Notes: generated by a model not told the origin, from the letters alone. Counted from the stretch's first letter, positions 40,401-48,999 are shown. The stretch: 64,000 nucleotides of DNA from Pseudoalteromonas amylolytica (GCF_001854605.1 NZ_MKJU01000026.1:223572-287571), one strand, 5' to 3'. A program made the numbers and translations.

Positions 40401-40859
40401 GGCAGCTGTTTTAGCGTCACCATTCCAATAGGCGATGAGCAATTGGTAGAGCAGAAAGCTCAATCTGGCACACAATTGTCAGATATCGATAGAAACTCCC
40501 AATTACATGTTATTGCGGTGGATGACGACCCTAAAAATCTGCAGGCTATGGCAAGTTTACTGAATAAATGGCACATAAAGCATAGCCTATTCTCTCACTC
40601 ATCTGATGCTATCGACTATGCCAAGGCCCACGCAGCCCCAGATATTATTTTAATGGATTATCAACTTGGTGAAGAACAAGATGGCATCACACTAGTAAAA
40701 ACTTTGCGAGATATTTGGCAACGCCCTGTTCCTGCTATCTTAATCACTGCAGTACGAGATGACACCTTAAAGCGGCACACCAAAGCCGAAGGTATTCACT
40801 ATTTGAGTAAACCAATAAAACCCGCCAAATTAAAGGCGCTGCTCAATTACAGTATTTAA
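37425..40859 (+). CDS. crbS: Hybrid sensor kinase CrbS with transporter-like sensor domain
   Basis: The 1144-residue protein joins an SSS-family transporter domain (about 1-480, roughly 13 helices), a PAS region (about 610-730), a coiled coil, HisKA (FLALASHDILQPLNAARL, phosphoacceptor H797), HATPase (NAVKYTEHG, DTGPGI, GVGLGLGVVKRL) and a receiver domain (about 1020-1140, D1078 in MDYQLG). In vibrios CrbS and CrbR switch cells from acetate excretion to uptake by inducing acs. Here it is divergent from the symporter pair and 3 kb from crbR and acs. Confidence 0.9.
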   Translation: MTAALILVSLSYIGLLFWLANWGDKTTPLAMRITHHPFVYAFSLGIYCTSWTYYGSVGTAAESSWHYLPILLGPALLFFFGHGFLRKLILVSKKQNITTIADFISARYGKRQATAVMVTMIALLATIPYIALQLKALSSSFLLLQQGSLLSGNALALTGTLVMALFAIFFGTRKVDVTEYRSGLMLAVAFESIIKFIALGAVAILAIIALLKVQDSGTINIKHWLNFDAFSFNFVGQSLMAAAAIVCLPRQFHVTVVDNQDSRHLRTARWAFPLYLLLIAAMIIPIATAAIHPQIGANIAADSFVLALPLMQDHPLITTFVFIGGLSAATAMIVVATLTLSTMLSNDVVLPLLLKRKLKRSALTRNYKTPILLIRRVIIAAILLLAYLYQQWFGHGEALANMGLVAFSLVTQLLPAIVGGLYWRKGHAYGVYAGLLAGFICWTLFLMLPVVGTGIALDYELRQSIITKGTLIALSANIFCYISFSLAAHERLIDKIQAAAFVYPKEQAGFAKRMDKNIKASVYDFKVLLQTFLGIQRSGQLLSQYAQSNNIDDNNAYPDADFIAYCERALTGVLGASSAQALIHTVASGKQMAFEEVVNFFDETTQALQFNQNLLYTSLENLSHGISVVDKELNLVAWNKRYSEMFDYPDGFLEVGLPIEKVIRFNAQRGECGPGDIERLVDKRVQHLRNGTPHHFIRHRRDGQVYEMRGNPLPEGGFVTSFSDITMHINTQNALEEINMDLENRIEARTQEIRTINTDLQAQITSRIATEQALMAAKKEAERANDSKTRFLALASHDILQPLNAARLYLAAIDEQPLSHQDRSNFDKLADSLDSTVHLMSALLDIAKLEQGAMQPSPRHFCIDDILGPLANEYAILSSDKGLQLKMRSNHAIVHSDITYLRRVVQNLVSNAVKYTEHGKVLIACRNRKHSLRLDVWDTGPGISQHQLSKIFNDFYRIQNNDNKGVGLGLGVVKRLCDLLSLELSVRSWVGKGSCFSVTIPIGDEQLVEQKAQSGTQLSDIDRNSQLHVIAVDDDPKNLQAMASLLNKWHIKHSLFSHSSDAIDYAKAHAAPDIILMDYQLGEEQDGITLVKTLRDIWQRPVPAILITAVRDDTLKRHTKAEGIHYLSKPIKPAKLKALLNYSI

Positions 40860-40986
40860 AACAAAAAGGGCATTTTTAGGTAAGAGTGTCATCCTTACTT
40901 CTTTTTAATGAACCTCCACCCACAGCCCTTATGAATACTTTCATAAAATCATTAGTTTCAGTCAGTTAGATGAAAAACCAGTTGTT

Positions 40987-41004
40987 ACACCAATGTTTCG
41001 GTGT
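40987..41004. promoter_or_regulatory. Possible operator before the XRE gene
   Basis: ACACC and GGTGT are inverted half-sites separated by eight bases, 44 bases before the XRE start. XRE regulators often bind such sites, but the repeat is short and the call is weak. Confidence 0.25.
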
Positions 41005-41047
41005 TAATTTTGCGTAACTAAAGCTCAGAGGAGGGAGCGCGCCATTA

Positions 41048-41356
41048 ATGAAAAACAATACCCATACACGGCGAAAAAAAGTAGACGGTTTTAGGGCTGA
41101 AGTACAAGCTTCAATCCGGATTCTTAGACATGAAAAAGGCTGGACGCAAGCGCAGTTGGCACAGAAACTCAATGTTGATCAAGCCAGTATCAGCAATTAT
41201 GAGTCAGGAAAAACCGATTTGAGTTACGCTCAACTGTTTGAGTTGTTCCTTATCTTTGGTAAGGATATCACAGGTACTTACTTTAATTTTTCACAAGCCC
41301 AGCATGTCAAACCAGTGGATACAAAAACTCCTAATAACGGGAAGGATGATAAATAA
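41048..41356 (+). CDS. XRE-family transcriptional regulator
   Basis: The 102-residue protein has a basic N-terminus and a Cro/CI helix-turn-helix (about 15-75; WTQAQLAQKLNVDQASISNYESGKTDLSYAQLFEL read in two parts WTQAQLAQKLNVDQASISNY and ESGKTDLSYA). AGGAGG lies 13 bases before the ATG. Its stop overlaps the start of the next gene (TAATG). It heads a three-gene cassette with a membrane protein and a double-glycine peptide, so it likely controls them; the signal it responds to is unknown. Confidence 0.85.
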   Translation: MKNNTHTRRKKVDGFRAEVQASIRILRHEKGWTQAQLAQKLNVDQASISNYESGKTDLSYAQLFELFLIFGKDITGTYFNFSQAQHVKPVDTKTPNNGKDDK

Positions 41357-41886
41357 TGAATATTTACGCATTAATAGACTATATGCCTATAGCATTTGTA
41401 ATTATTGGGCTATGTATGACGTGGAAGACAGCAAGTGCCAGATGGTTTTTCATATTCTATCTCATAATTGAAATATTAGGATTAGCTATGACAGATATAG
41501 TCCTACAGTGGAACACTCACTTCTATATATACTGCGTTTTTATAAGCCTTGTATTTTTGCTTCCCGTTGTATATCGTAAACGTCTTGCTATATGGTTATA
41601 TAGTAAGACAGGGTATGAATATTTTAATAACGTAATCCAAACGCATCGCTTTGTACCACAAGAAGCCGGAATTATTTGCATTATACTATTGTTATGCTTA
41701 GTAAATTTTGCAACTTGGATAGAAGTTTTACTCTATAAATATAGCTTTTTAAGTACTGCACCAATTAAGTTATTTATCAGAGACAATACTGTATTCTTAG
41801 GCAAGGTTATGATCAGCGTTACAATGCTAAGCTATGCGTCTAGAGCAAAATTTAGGGAGAAATTTATCCATGATGAAAATTGTTAG
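41356..41886 (+). CDS. Uncharacterised membrane protein
   Basis: I do not recognise this family. The 176-residue protein has about five hydrophobic segments (about 8-22, 29-50, 55-75, 100-122, 145-160) and a short charged C-terminus. It is AT-rich compared with neighbouring genes, suggesting acquisition. The ATG overlaps the XRE stop, and its last 14 bases overlap the peptide gene in another frame, so all three are translationally coupled. It could be an immunity protein, a receptor or a small exporter component; nothing in the sequence decides. Confidence 0.7.
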   Translation: MNIYALIDYMPIAFVIIGLCMTWKTASARWFFIFYLIIEILGLAMTDIVLQWNTHFYIYCVFISLVFLLPVVYRKRLAIWLYSKTGYEYFNNVIQTHRFVPQEAGIICIILLLCLVNFATWIEVLLYKYSFLSTAPIKLFIRDNTVFLGKVMISVTMLSYASRAKFREKFIHDENC

Positions 41887-41983
41887 CTCAGAGCTACTAA
41901 AGCTTATTAAAGGAGGCAATGGTGGCCCTACTGACGGACCAGCGCTTCCTCAGCAAGCTAGAACCAAACCACTCGGCGGATAA
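41873..41983 (+). CDS. Double-glycine leader peptide (bacteriocin/pheromone-like)
   Basis: The 36-residue ORF reads MKIVSSELLKLIKGG then a 21-residue core, starting NGG and ending PLGG, rich in Gly and Pro and without Cys. The leader has hydrophobic residues at -4, -7 and -12 relative to the GG, as in leaders cut by C39 peptidase ABC exporters. AGGGAG lies upstream, and ATG 41870 adds one Met. A second peptide at 63071-63229 has a leader of the same length with 9 of 15 identical residues. It is the last gene of the cassette and is followed by a terminator. Modification or activity is unknown. Confidence 0.75.
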   Translation: MKIVSSELLKLIKGGNGGPTDGPALPQQARTKPLGG

Positions 41984-41994
41984 TTGTCTTTTAT

Positions 41995-42015
41995 AAAGCC
42001 ACAACCGTGGCTTTT
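41995..42015 (+). terminator. Terminator of the XRE-peptide cassette
   Basis: AAAGCCAC pairs with GTGGCTTT around AACC, with a T run after, 12 bases past the peptide stop. Confidence 0.85.
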
Positions 42016-42136
42016 AATCTTCCTGTATTTTGTAGCCATATTCTTCTGAAACTCCATTTTACCGTTATCCAAAAAAACCTCATTATTTTGCAATTTATAG
42101 TTAACCAAACCAGTTTCGATTGCTAATATGCTAAAC

Positions 42137-42153
42137 CCCCACGCTAAGTGGGG
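42137..42153 (+). other. Short GC hairpin before purU
   Basis: CCCCAC and GTGGGG pair around GCTAA, 20 bases before ATG 42174. It may affect purU translation; it does not match a riboswitch known to me. Confidence 0.4.
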
Positions 42154-42173
42154 TGAATACAGGAATGAGGAAA

Positions 42174-43004
42174 ATGAACTATATACTTACCACGCAATGT
42201 GCGGATGGGGTTGGACTAATAGCCAAAATAACCAACCTTTGTTTTAAGCATAATTTAAATATTACGCGCAATAACGAATTTGTTGACCGCGAGGGTTCGC
42301 GCTTTTTTATGCGTACCGAGTTAACCGGTGAGCCTAGCGAGCAGTTCTTATCACAACTAAGAGGACAACTTCCAGAGGGGGCTCAGGTTGCACTTCACCA
42401 TGGTGAAAAAACCAAAGTGGTATTGCTGGCAACCAAGGAAGCGCACTGTCTTGGTGGCGTACTACTTAAACAATACGAAAACGCCATGAATATTGAGGTA
42501 CTGGCGGTGATAGCCAACTATCGCGATCTCGAACCATTAGTTAAAGGGTTTGGTATTCCGTTTCACTGCGTACCACACACGGGCCTTGGCCGCGTAGAGC
42601 ATGATGAAAAGATGGCAGAGGTAATAGAACAATATCAGCCGGATATCGTTGGACTTGCTAAATACATGCGCATTCTTAGCCCCGAATTTGTGGCGCGCTT
42701 TAGTAATCAAATCATCAATATTCACCATTCATTTTTACCCGCATTCATTGGTGCTAAGCCCTATCATCAAGCATTCGAGCGTGGCGTAAAAATTATTGGT
42801 GCCACAGCGCACTTTGTGAATGATGAACTCGATGAAGGACCAATTATTGTTCAAGATGTGACACAGGTGAGCCACGCCAATGATGCCGACACTATGGCAA
42901 AAATGGGCCGAGACATTGAGAAAACAGTGTTTTGTAAGGCAATTCAGTTAGCATCTGAACACAAGGTATTTATCAATGGTAATAAAACCGTTGTGTTTAG
43001 CTAA
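42174..43004 (+). CDS. purU: Formyltetrahydrofolate deformylase
   Basis: The protein (276 residues from ATG 42174) has an ACT domain (about 1-85; LTTQCADGVGLIAKITNLC) and a formyltransferase-like hydrolase domain (about 90-276; AKYMRILSPEFV, IINIHHSFLPAFIGA, GATAHFVNDELDEGPII). PurU releases formate from 10-formyl-THF and balances one-carbon units. AGGA lies nine bases before this ATG; GTG 42153 and ATG 42165 are in-frame alternatives. Confidence 0.93.
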   Translation: MNYILTTQCADGVGLIAKITNLCFKHNLNITRNNEFVDREGSRFFMRTELTGEPSEQFLSQLRGQLPEGAQVALHHGEKTKVVLLATKEAHCLGGVLLKQYENAMNIEVLAVIANYRDLEPLVKGFGIPFHCVPHTGLGRVEHDEKMAEVIEQYQPDIVGLAKYMRILSPEFVARFSNQIINIHHSFLPAFIGAKPYHQAFERGVKIIGATAHFVNDELDEGPIIVQDVTQVSHANDADTMAKMGRDIEKTVFCKAIQLASEHKVFINGNKTVVFS

Positions 43005-43025
43005 GTTATAGCTATCAAAACGATG

Positions 43026-43049
43026 AAAAAGCGCTGTGGCGCTTTTTTT
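43026..43049. terminator. Terminator between purU and crbR
   Basis: AAAAAGCGC and GCGCTTTTT pair around TGTG with tracts on both sides; it overlaps the crbR stop and serves both convergent genes. Confidence 0.85.
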
Positions 43050-43701
43050 ATGCTTGTGTATCGATGGGCTCGAGTTGTAGTTTTGAAGCAATCAACACCG
43101 CTTGAGTTCGATTGTACACCCCGAGTTTTCTAAAGATTGCCGTAATGTGAGCTTTAACCGTTGCCTCAGAAATATGTAACTCAAAAGCAATTTGTTTGTT
43201 CAACAATCCTTCATGTAAATATTGAAGTACCTTAAATTGTTGTGGTGTTAAAGAGGCAACCTGCTGTGCGAGCGCTTTGTCTTCATGTTCAATATTTGCC
43301 ACTTTGTCTTTGATGTTATCAGGTAACCAGTTGTCACCCGCAAGCACAGTGTCGATTGCCATAGTTATGTCTTGAGGTGATGAAGACTTAGGAATAAATC
43401 CCATAGCCCCATATCCCATCACTTTTGAGATAACTGTCAAATCTTCACTGCCAGATACCACCACCACAGGGAGGCTCGGAAAGTCCTCTCTAATTCGGAT
43501 CAAACCATAGAGGTCACCACTGCCGGGCATATGTAAGTCCAGAAGTAATAAATCTAATTCGTCCTGTTTAGCCAAAGTTGCTAGCGTGGCTTCAAACGTA
43601 TCGGCTTCAAATACCGTGAGCGTATCGAACTGATTTTGTAATGCGCCTTTCAACGCCGCTCTAAATAACGGATGATCGTCTGCAATTAAAAACTGATTCA
43701 T
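43048..43701 (-). CDS. crbR: Response regulator CrbR (LuxR/NarL type)
   Basis: The 217-residue protein has a receiver domain (about 1-120; ADDHPLFRAAL, phosphoacceptor D55 in LLDLHMPG) and a LuxR-type helix-turn-helix (about 145-210; SLTPQQFKVLQYLHEGLLNKQIA, then SEATVKAHITAIFRKLGVYNRTQAV). In vibrios CrbR activates acs in response to CrbS. It lies downstream of and co-directional with acs. Start MNQFLIADDHP is preferred over an upstream ATG at 43728. Confidence 0.88.
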   Translation of the reverse strand: MNQFLIADDHPLFRAALKGALQNQFDTLTVFEADTFEATLATLAKQDELDLLLLDLHMPGSGDLYGLIRIREDFPSLPVVVVSGSEDLTVISKVMGYGAMGFIPKSSSPQDITMAIDTVLAGDNWLPDNIKDKVANIEHEDKALAQQVASLTPQQFKVLQYLHEGLLNKQIAFELHISEATVKAHITAIFRKLGVYNRTQAVLIASKLQLEPIDTQA

Positions 43702-43717
43702 ATTTGCTCCTAACAAT

Positions 43718-43747
43718 TCGGCTGTCATCGTGACCGATGACAGCCGA
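43718..43747. terminator. Perfect 13-bp inverted repeat between acs and crbR
   Basis: TCGGCTGTCATCG (43718-43730) pairs perfectly with CGATGACAGCCGA (43735-43747) around TGAC. It lies 46 bases after the acs stop and just before the crbR ribosome site. No T-tract follows on the minus strand, so it may be an attenuator or RNA-stability hairpin, not a simple terminator. Confidence 0.6.
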
Positions 43748-43792
43748 TATAGTCGTTTAGAATTTAATGAAATTCAAGCTTTTAACGCTCAA

Positions 43793-45730
43793 TTAACGAT
43801 TTAAGCGGTTTTCTATCAGTTCATCAACGACACTTGGATCGGCTAACGTTGAAGTGTCACCGAGTTGCTGATATTCATTGGCAGCAATCTTGCGCAAAAT
43901 ACGGCGCATAATTTTGCCTGAACGCGTTTTTGGTAAATTTGGCGACCACTGGATCATATCTGGTGATGCGATAGGACTAAGTTCCTTTCTTACCCAGTTG
44001 CGTACATCTTTAGTCAATTCATCCGTTACGACTACTCCTTCGTTAGGGGTAATGTACACATAAATACCCTGACCTTTGATGTCATGTGGGTAACCTACCA
44101 CAGCCGCTTCTGCTACCGACTCATGTGCAACCAATGCGCTTTCAATTTCAGCGGTGCCCAATCTATGCCCTGACACATTGAGCACATCATCTACGCGGCC
44201 TGTGATCCAATAATAACCATCTGCATCCCGTCGACAGCCATCACCTGTGAAGTAAACACCAGCATAAGCCGAGAAGTACGTTTGCTCAAAACGCTCGTGA
44301 TCACCATAAACTGTGCGCGCTTGTGACGGCCAGCTATCTAATATCACCAGATTACCCTCAGCCTCGCCAGACAATTCGTTTCCTTGTGCATCAAACAAGG
44401 CTGGAGCTATACCAAAGAAGGGCCTAGTTGCAGAGCCTGGTTTCATATCGGTCGCACCTGGTAATGGTGTGATCATGATGCCACCCGTTTCAGTCTGCCA
44501 CCATGTGTCTACAATTGGACACTGACTGTTGCCAATGTGCTCATGGTACCAAGACCACGCTTCTGGGTTGATAGGCTCACCAACCGAACCCAACACTCTT
44601 AAACTTGTGCGTTTAGACGAAGCCGTTGCTTCATCTCCTTTTGCCATGAGTGCCCGAATCGCGGTTGGAGCGGTATAAAGAATCGTGACATTATGTTTAT
44701 CAACCACCTCACCAATACGCCCAGAGTTAGGATACGTTGGAATACCTTCAAAAAGAACTTGTGTACACCCATTCGCAAGCGGTCCATAAGCGATATAACT
44801 GTGCCCTGTGATCCAGCCCACATCCGCACTACACCAATACACATCATCTTCTTTTAAATCGAACACATATTCGTGGGTCATCGAAGCATAAACAAGGTAT
44901 CCCCCCGTCGTATGCACAACCCCTTTTGGTTGACCAGTCGACCCTGAGGTATAAAGGATAAATAATGGGTCTTCTGCATCCACAGGTGTTGGCACACACA
45001 CAGGCTCAACGTCCGAGGTTAACTCATGCCACCATACGTCATGTGATTGCCATTGCACTTCGCCGCCGGTCAATTGGTGAACGATTACATGCTCTATATT
45101 TACACCAGGCTGAGAAAGTGCTTCGTCTACATTGGCTTTAAGAGGTACACAATTGCCACCACGACGGCCTTCATCAGAGGTGATCACCACTTTTGCGCCA
45201 GAGTCCTTAATACGATCAGCAATGGCTGATGGTGAAAAGCCGCCAAATACCACGGAGTGAATAGCCCCAATACGCGCACATGCTTGCATTGCATACACCG
45301 CTTGTGGAGTCATTGGCATATATATAGCGACTCTATCACCCTTGCCAACGCCTAATTTTTTCAAGCCATTTGCTAACTTCGCCACTTCATCGTGTAACTG
45401 CTGATAGGTAATATGTTCACTGTGTGCTGGGTTATCTCCTTCCCAGATCAGTGCTACTTTATCTGCTTTATTTTCTAAGTGACGGTCAATACAATTATAA
45501 GACGCATTTAGCTGACCGTCTTCAAACCACTTAATGCTTATATGACCTTTATCGAAAGAAGTGTTCTTCACCTGTGTGTATGGCTTTGACCACGCAAGGC
45601 GTTGCCCATGTTCAGCCCAAAATCCTTGCGGATCCTCAATTGACTGCTTGTACAGCGTGTTATATTTATCGTTATCAATGAGTGCATTGTTCTTGAAAGC
45701 TTCAGGAACCGGATAAATGCTCTGTGACAT
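43793..45730 (-). CDS. acs: Acetyl-CoA synthetase
   Basis: The 645-residue enzyme activates acetate to acetyl-CoA through acetyl-AMP. It has the adenylate-forming P-loop [38 protein letters not shown] and the C-terminal acetylation site [11 protein letters not shown]. Start [12 protein letters not shown] has GGAG seven bases upstream. The upstream gap carries a CrbR-motif candidate. With CrbS, CrbR, the symporter and the DcaP-like porin it forms an acetate scavenging module. Confidence 0.96.
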   Translation of the reverse strand: MSQSIYPVPEAFKNNALIDNDKYNTLYKQSIEDPQGFWAEHGQRLAWSKPYTQVKNTSFDKGHISIKWFEDGQLNASYNCIDRHLENKADKVALIWEGDNPAHSEHITYQQLHDEVAKLANGLKKLGVGKGDRVAIYMPMTPQAVYAMQACARIGAIHSVVFGGFSPSAIADRIKDSGAKVVITSDEGRRGGNCVPLKANVDEALSQPGVNIEHVIVHQLTGGEVQWQSHDVWWHELTSDVEPVCVPTPVDAEDPLFILYTSGSTGQPKGVVHTTGGYLVYASMTHEYVFDLKEDDVYWCSADVGWITGHSYIAYGPLANGCTQVLFEGIPTYPNSGRIGEVVDKHNVTILYTAPTAIRALMAKGDEATASSKRTSLRVLGSVGEPINPEAWSWYHEHIGNSQCPIVDTWWQTETGGIMITPLPGATDMKPGSATRPFFGIAPALFDAQGNELSGEAEGNLVILDSWPSQARTVYGDHERFEQTYFSAYAGVYFTGDGCRRDADGYYWITGRVDDVLNVSGHRLGTAEIESALVAHESVAEAAVVGYPHDIKGQGIYVYITPNEGVVVTDELTKDVRNWVRKELSPIASPDMIQWSPNLPKTRSGKIMRRILRKIAANEYQQLGDTSTLADPSVVDELIENRLNR

Positions 45731-45805
45731 AGTCATCTCCATTTTAATTTACTTGCCGCTAGGCTTTGTCCAAGGATCACTCAGCAAAGGCTGTGAAAGT
45801 ATTAG

Positions 45806-45817
45806 ACCTTAGTTGTA
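45806..45817 (-). promoter_or_regulatory. Putative CrbR-type motif upstream of acs
   Basis: ACCTTAGTTGTA on the plus strand, 76 bases upstream of the acs start; it differs at one base from the other two copies. It has the same orientation and a similar distance to the gene as the copy upstream of the symporter operon. Confidence 0.5.
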
Positions 45818-45990
45818 GACATGGATGACTTTAACTTGCTACATGAAATTATCTCAAGCCTTTTGTTTTCATAAGCTAACCCCTGATAGCCCCTAAACAA
45901 TCACAAAAAGTTAATAATAAGCAAAGAGTTATTAAAAATTTATGCGGTTCTACTTATGACTTGTGAGATTAGCTAAACAATATTTGTAAC

Positions 45991-46002
45991 ACCTTAGTCG
46001 TA
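45991..46002 (+). promoter_or_regulatory. Putative CrbR-type motif upstream of the DcaP-like porin
   Basis: ACCTTAGTCGTA, 112 bases upstream of the porin start and identical to the copy at 37142, but in opposite orientation relative to its gene. Confidence 0.45.
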
Positions 46003-46113
46003 TAGACCAATGGGTAATTGAGTAATTACCACCCATCATCAAAAGTGAATATCGACGTTTTATACCAAGCGATAAAAATCAAACAGATAAGTCGCTTCAT
46101 AGGAACAACGATT

Positions 46114-47277
46114 ATGACAACATCACATGGCACTAAAAAATCAATAATAGCACTAAGCGTGCTGAGCTTACTCTGTTCGAGCGCAATGGCTGCGTCGATA
46201 GACCAAACAGAGGTGAACTACGGTGGTTACATAAAACTGGATGCGATTTGGAGTGACTTTTCTGACGGTTCTTTGAGCAGTGGACACATAGGCCGCGACT
46301 TCTATGTGCCTGGCACAACACCTGTTTCCGCTACATCTTCGTCCGATGCGGTATTCGATATGCACGCACGGCAGTCAAGGTTTAACCTAGCAACACGTAC
46401 CAAGTTAGATGATGGCAGTGAAATTAAAACCAAAATCGAGTTGGATTTTATTGCCTCTACAGGTGGGAATGAGCGTGTTACCAACTCCTATTCACCAAGG
46501 CTACGACAAGCCTTCGTGACTTATAAAGGTTGGTTGTTTGGACAAGCATGGAGTAACTTCCAAAACGTTTCTGCGTTGCCTGAAACACTCGATTTTGTAG
46601 GTCCTGCTGAGGGCACAGTGTTCGTGCGCCAAGCCATGGTGAAATACAGTACAGGTAACTGGTCATTTTCTGCTGAAAACCCCGAAAGTACCGTAACGAC
46701 TGCGGATAGCTCTCGCGTAGAAACCGATGATGCGAGTATGCCTGACTTTACCGCTCGCTACACCTACAATGCTGACTGGGGTCATTTTGCTGTTGCTGCA
46801 TTAGCACGACAATTAACCTACAAAGTGGGAGCGGCAGATGAAACTGAAACATCGTTAGGGATCAGCGCTTCAGGGCGAGTGAATTTTGGTAAAAACAACC
46901 TCAAGTTCATGATGACACAAGGTCAAGGCTTGGGCCGATATGTGGGTTTAAATGTTGCTAACGGTGCTGTATTTGATGGTAATGACTTACATGCGATTGA
47001 TTCAACTTCAGGTTTTGTTGGCTATCAACATCATTGGAATGAGCAATTCCGTTCAACATTTTTATACTCATTCTTTTTAGCTGATAACGATGAAAGCTTA
47101 TTAAGCATCACTGGCAATCCAACCAAATCCAGCCACAGTTATAGTGCCAACTTGCTATATTCACCAGCTAAACAACTCACTTTTGGCATTGAATATAAAG
47201 TCGCCACTCGAGACACTGAAGCGAATATAGACGGTGACCTAAATCGTTTACAGCTTTCAGCGAAGTATGTGTTTTAG
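46114..47277 (+). CDS. DcaP-like outer-membrane porin
   Basis: The 387-residue protein has a signal peptide (cleavage near AMA-ASI), then beta-barrel strands: VNYGGYIKLDAIWSDFS, ARQSRFNLATRTKLDDG, IKTKIELDF, FVTYKGWLFGQAWSNF, and a C-terminal AKYVF ending in Phe. This matches the DcaP trimeric porin family, which imports small carboxylates. ATG 46114 is preceded by AGGAAC; the longer frame from 46018 has no ribosome site. A shared promoter motif links it to acs. Confidence 0.85.
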   Translation: MTTSHGTKKSIIALSVLSLLCSSAMAASIDQTEVNYGGYIKLDAIWSDFSDGSLSSGHIGRDFYVPGTTPVSATSSSDAVFDMHARQSRFNLATRTKLDDGSEIKTKIELDFIASTGGNERVTNSYSPRLRQAFVTYKGWLFGQAWSNFQNVSALPETLDFVGPAEGTVFVRQAMVKYSTGNWSFSAENPESTVTTADSSRVETDDASMPDFTARYTYNADWGHFAVAALARQLTYKVGAADETETSLGISASGRVNFGKNNLKFMMTQGQGLGRYVGLNVANGAVFDGNDLHAIDSTSGFVGYQHHWNEQFRSTFLYSFFLADNDESLLSITGNPTKSSHSYSANLLYSPAKQLTFGIEYKVATRDTEANIDGDLNRLQLSAKYVF

Positions 47278-47350
47278 TACATAGACCTTACAGAGTTATA
47301 CTCCCTGTTGAATTGGCTTAGAGTCACAGTACTTAGCCTCAACAATAAAA

Positions 47351-47371
47351 AAGCCCAGCAATGCTGGGCTT
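47351..47371. terminator. Terminator between porin and recA
   Basis: AAGCCCAGC pairs with GCTGGGCTT around AAT; an A-tract lies before, giving T residues for the minus-strand recA transcript. Confidence 0.85.
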
Positions 47372-47392
47372 CTTACGCTTAATTGTTGTTAC

Positions 47393-48442
47393 TTATAGCT
47401 CAGCATCCGTTGCAGCTAATGCCGGTTCTTCACCTTCTTCAGGCTTGATGGTCGCTTGCAGTAAAAGCATCTCTCTTAATTTGCCCTCGATCTCGTTAGA
47501 AATCTCTGGGTTATCTTTTAAGAATTTAATCGAGTTTGATTTACCCTGACCCACTTTACTGCCATTGTAGCTATACCAAGCACCTGACTTTTCAACCAGC
47601 TTATGCTTCACACCTAAGTCAATTAACTCACCATGTTTTGAAATCCCTTCACCATACATGATAATAAACTCAGCTTGCTTAAATGGTGGTGCCACTTTGT
47701 TTTTAACTATCTTAACGCGGGTTTCATTACCTACGACCTCATCGCCTTCTTTAACAGAACCAATACGACGAATATCAATACGAACAGACGCATAAAACTT
47801 AAGTGCGTTACCACCCGTTGTAGTTTCTGGGTTACCAAACATCACACCAATCTTCATACGAATCTGGTTGATGAAAATACACAATGTATTTGAGCGTTTA
47901 ATATTTGCCGTTAATTTACGTAACGCCTGTGACATCAAACGGGCTTGCAAGCCAACATGCGCATCCCCCATATCACCTTCAATTTCAGCTTTTGGTGTTA
48001 ATGCTGCTACCGAGTCAACGATAACCACATCGACAGCACCTGAACGTACTAACATATCGCAAATTTCAAGCGCCTGCTCACCAGTATCTGGCTGTGAAAC
48101 TAAAAGTTCATCAACGTTTACGCCCAGCTTCTCAGCATAGACTGGATCCAAAGCATGTTCAGCATCAACGAAGGCACAGGTTTTACCTTGTTTTTGTGCT
48201 TCTGCGATAACTTGCAACGTTAATGTGGTTTTACCTGATGATTCTGGACCATAGATCTCAACGATACGGCCTGTTGGTAGACCACCTATACCCAACGCAA
48301 TATCAATGCCCAATGAACCGGTAGAGATAGATTCAATGTCTAATGCTTGGCTGTCGCCTAGCTTCATGATTGAACCTTTACCAAACTGACGTTCAATTTG
48401 TGATAAAGCGGCGTCGAGCGCTTTTTGTTTGTTATCGTTCAT
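47393..48442 (-). CDS. recA: Recombinase RecA
   Basis: The 349-residue RecA has Walker [14 protein letters not shown] (about 67-79), VDAEHALDP, Walker [11 protein letters not shown], loop L1/L2 region ([30 protein letters not shown]) and an acidic C-terminus. It drives strand exchange and LexA cleavage. ATG 48442 has GGAG eight bases upstream. No clear LexA box was identified by eye in the 65-base gap before it. recX is not adjacent. Confidence 0.97.
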   Translation of the reverse strand: MNDNKQKALDAALSQIERQFGKGSIMKLGDSQALDIESISTGSLGIDIALGIGGLPTGRIVEIYGPESSGKTTLTLQVIAEAQKQGKTCAFVDAEHALDPVYAEKLGVNVDELLVSQPDTGEQALEICDMLVRSGAVDVVIVDSVAALTPKAEIEGDMGDAHVGLQARLMSQALRKLTANIKRSNTLCIFINQIRMKIGVMFGNPETTTGGNALKFYASVRIDIRRIGSVKEGDEVVGNETRVKIVKNKVAPPFKQAEFIIMYGEGISKHGELIDLGVKHKLVEKSGAWYSYNGSKVGQGKSNSIKFLKDNPEISNEIEGKLREMLLLQATIKPEEGEEPALAATDAEL

Positions 48443-48507
48443 TTGCTTCTCCAATCTAGCGTAATGGGCTCAGTATACTGTATAGAATCACAGTATCAAG
48501 TACATTT

Positions 48508-48999
48508 TTAGGGTTGAATCAATGAAACAGTATTTTTTAGAGCAAAAGCAATAGCTTGCAATCTAATATAACTACGATCACCAGAAAAAACCTGTTCATA
48601 GGTGCTCACCTGCCCGCGTATATTGATGGCAAACCACACCAGTCCAACAGGCTTATCATCCGACCCACCACTAGGCCCAGCGATGCCGGAAACAGCTATC
48701 GCAATATCCGCATTAGCTTGCTTTGCTGCGCCTGTGGCCATTTCCCTTACCGTCTGTTCGCTCACAGCACCAACACTGTTTAAGGTTTGCTCATTGACAC
48801 CCAACAACGCGTGCTTGGCGCCATTACTATAGGTGACAAAACACCTGTCTACGTATGCTGAGCTGCCCGGAGTATCCGTCAACGCATAGCTTATTCCACC
48901 GCCCGTACATGACTCGGCGGTAGTGATTGTCAGACATTTATCCGTTAAAATAGCGCCCAACTGTGCAGCCAGAGTCTTAATCTCTTGGTTTAGCTCCAT
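48508..48999 (-). CDS. pncC: Nicotinamide-nucleotide amidase (CinA C-terminal type)
   Basis: The 163-residue protein (start MELNQEIK) is a stand-alone CinA C-terminal domain: [66 protein letters not shown] (read in overlapping parts). PncC deamidates NMN to nicotinate mononucleotide. It is upstream of recA on the same strand and divergent from mutS, the usual arrangement in gammaproteobacteria. Confidence 0.93.
   Translation of the reverse strand: MELNQEIKTLAAQLGAILTDKCLTITTAESCTGGGISYALTDTPGSSAYVDRCFVTYSNGAKHALLGVNEQTLNSVGAVSEQTVREMATGAAKQANADIAIAVSGIAGPSGGSDDKPVGLVWFAINIRGQVSTYEQVFSGDRSYIRLQAIAFALKNTVSLIQP

Larger units (their letters stand above)
45731..46113. promoter_or_regulatory. Divergent promoter region between acs and the porin
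   Basis: This 383-base AT-rich gap contains two copies of the ACCTTAGTYGTA motif, one near each gene. No ORF with ribosome site was seen. Confidence 0.55.

Noticed and set aside
41873..41983. Lanthipeptide or sactipeptide reading of the first peptide
   Set aside because: The core has no Cys and only two Thr, and no modifying enzyme is encoded nearby.
42137..42173. Riboswitch before purU
   Set aside because: Only one short hairpin is present; no conserved THF, ZTP or glycine riboswitch core was recognised.
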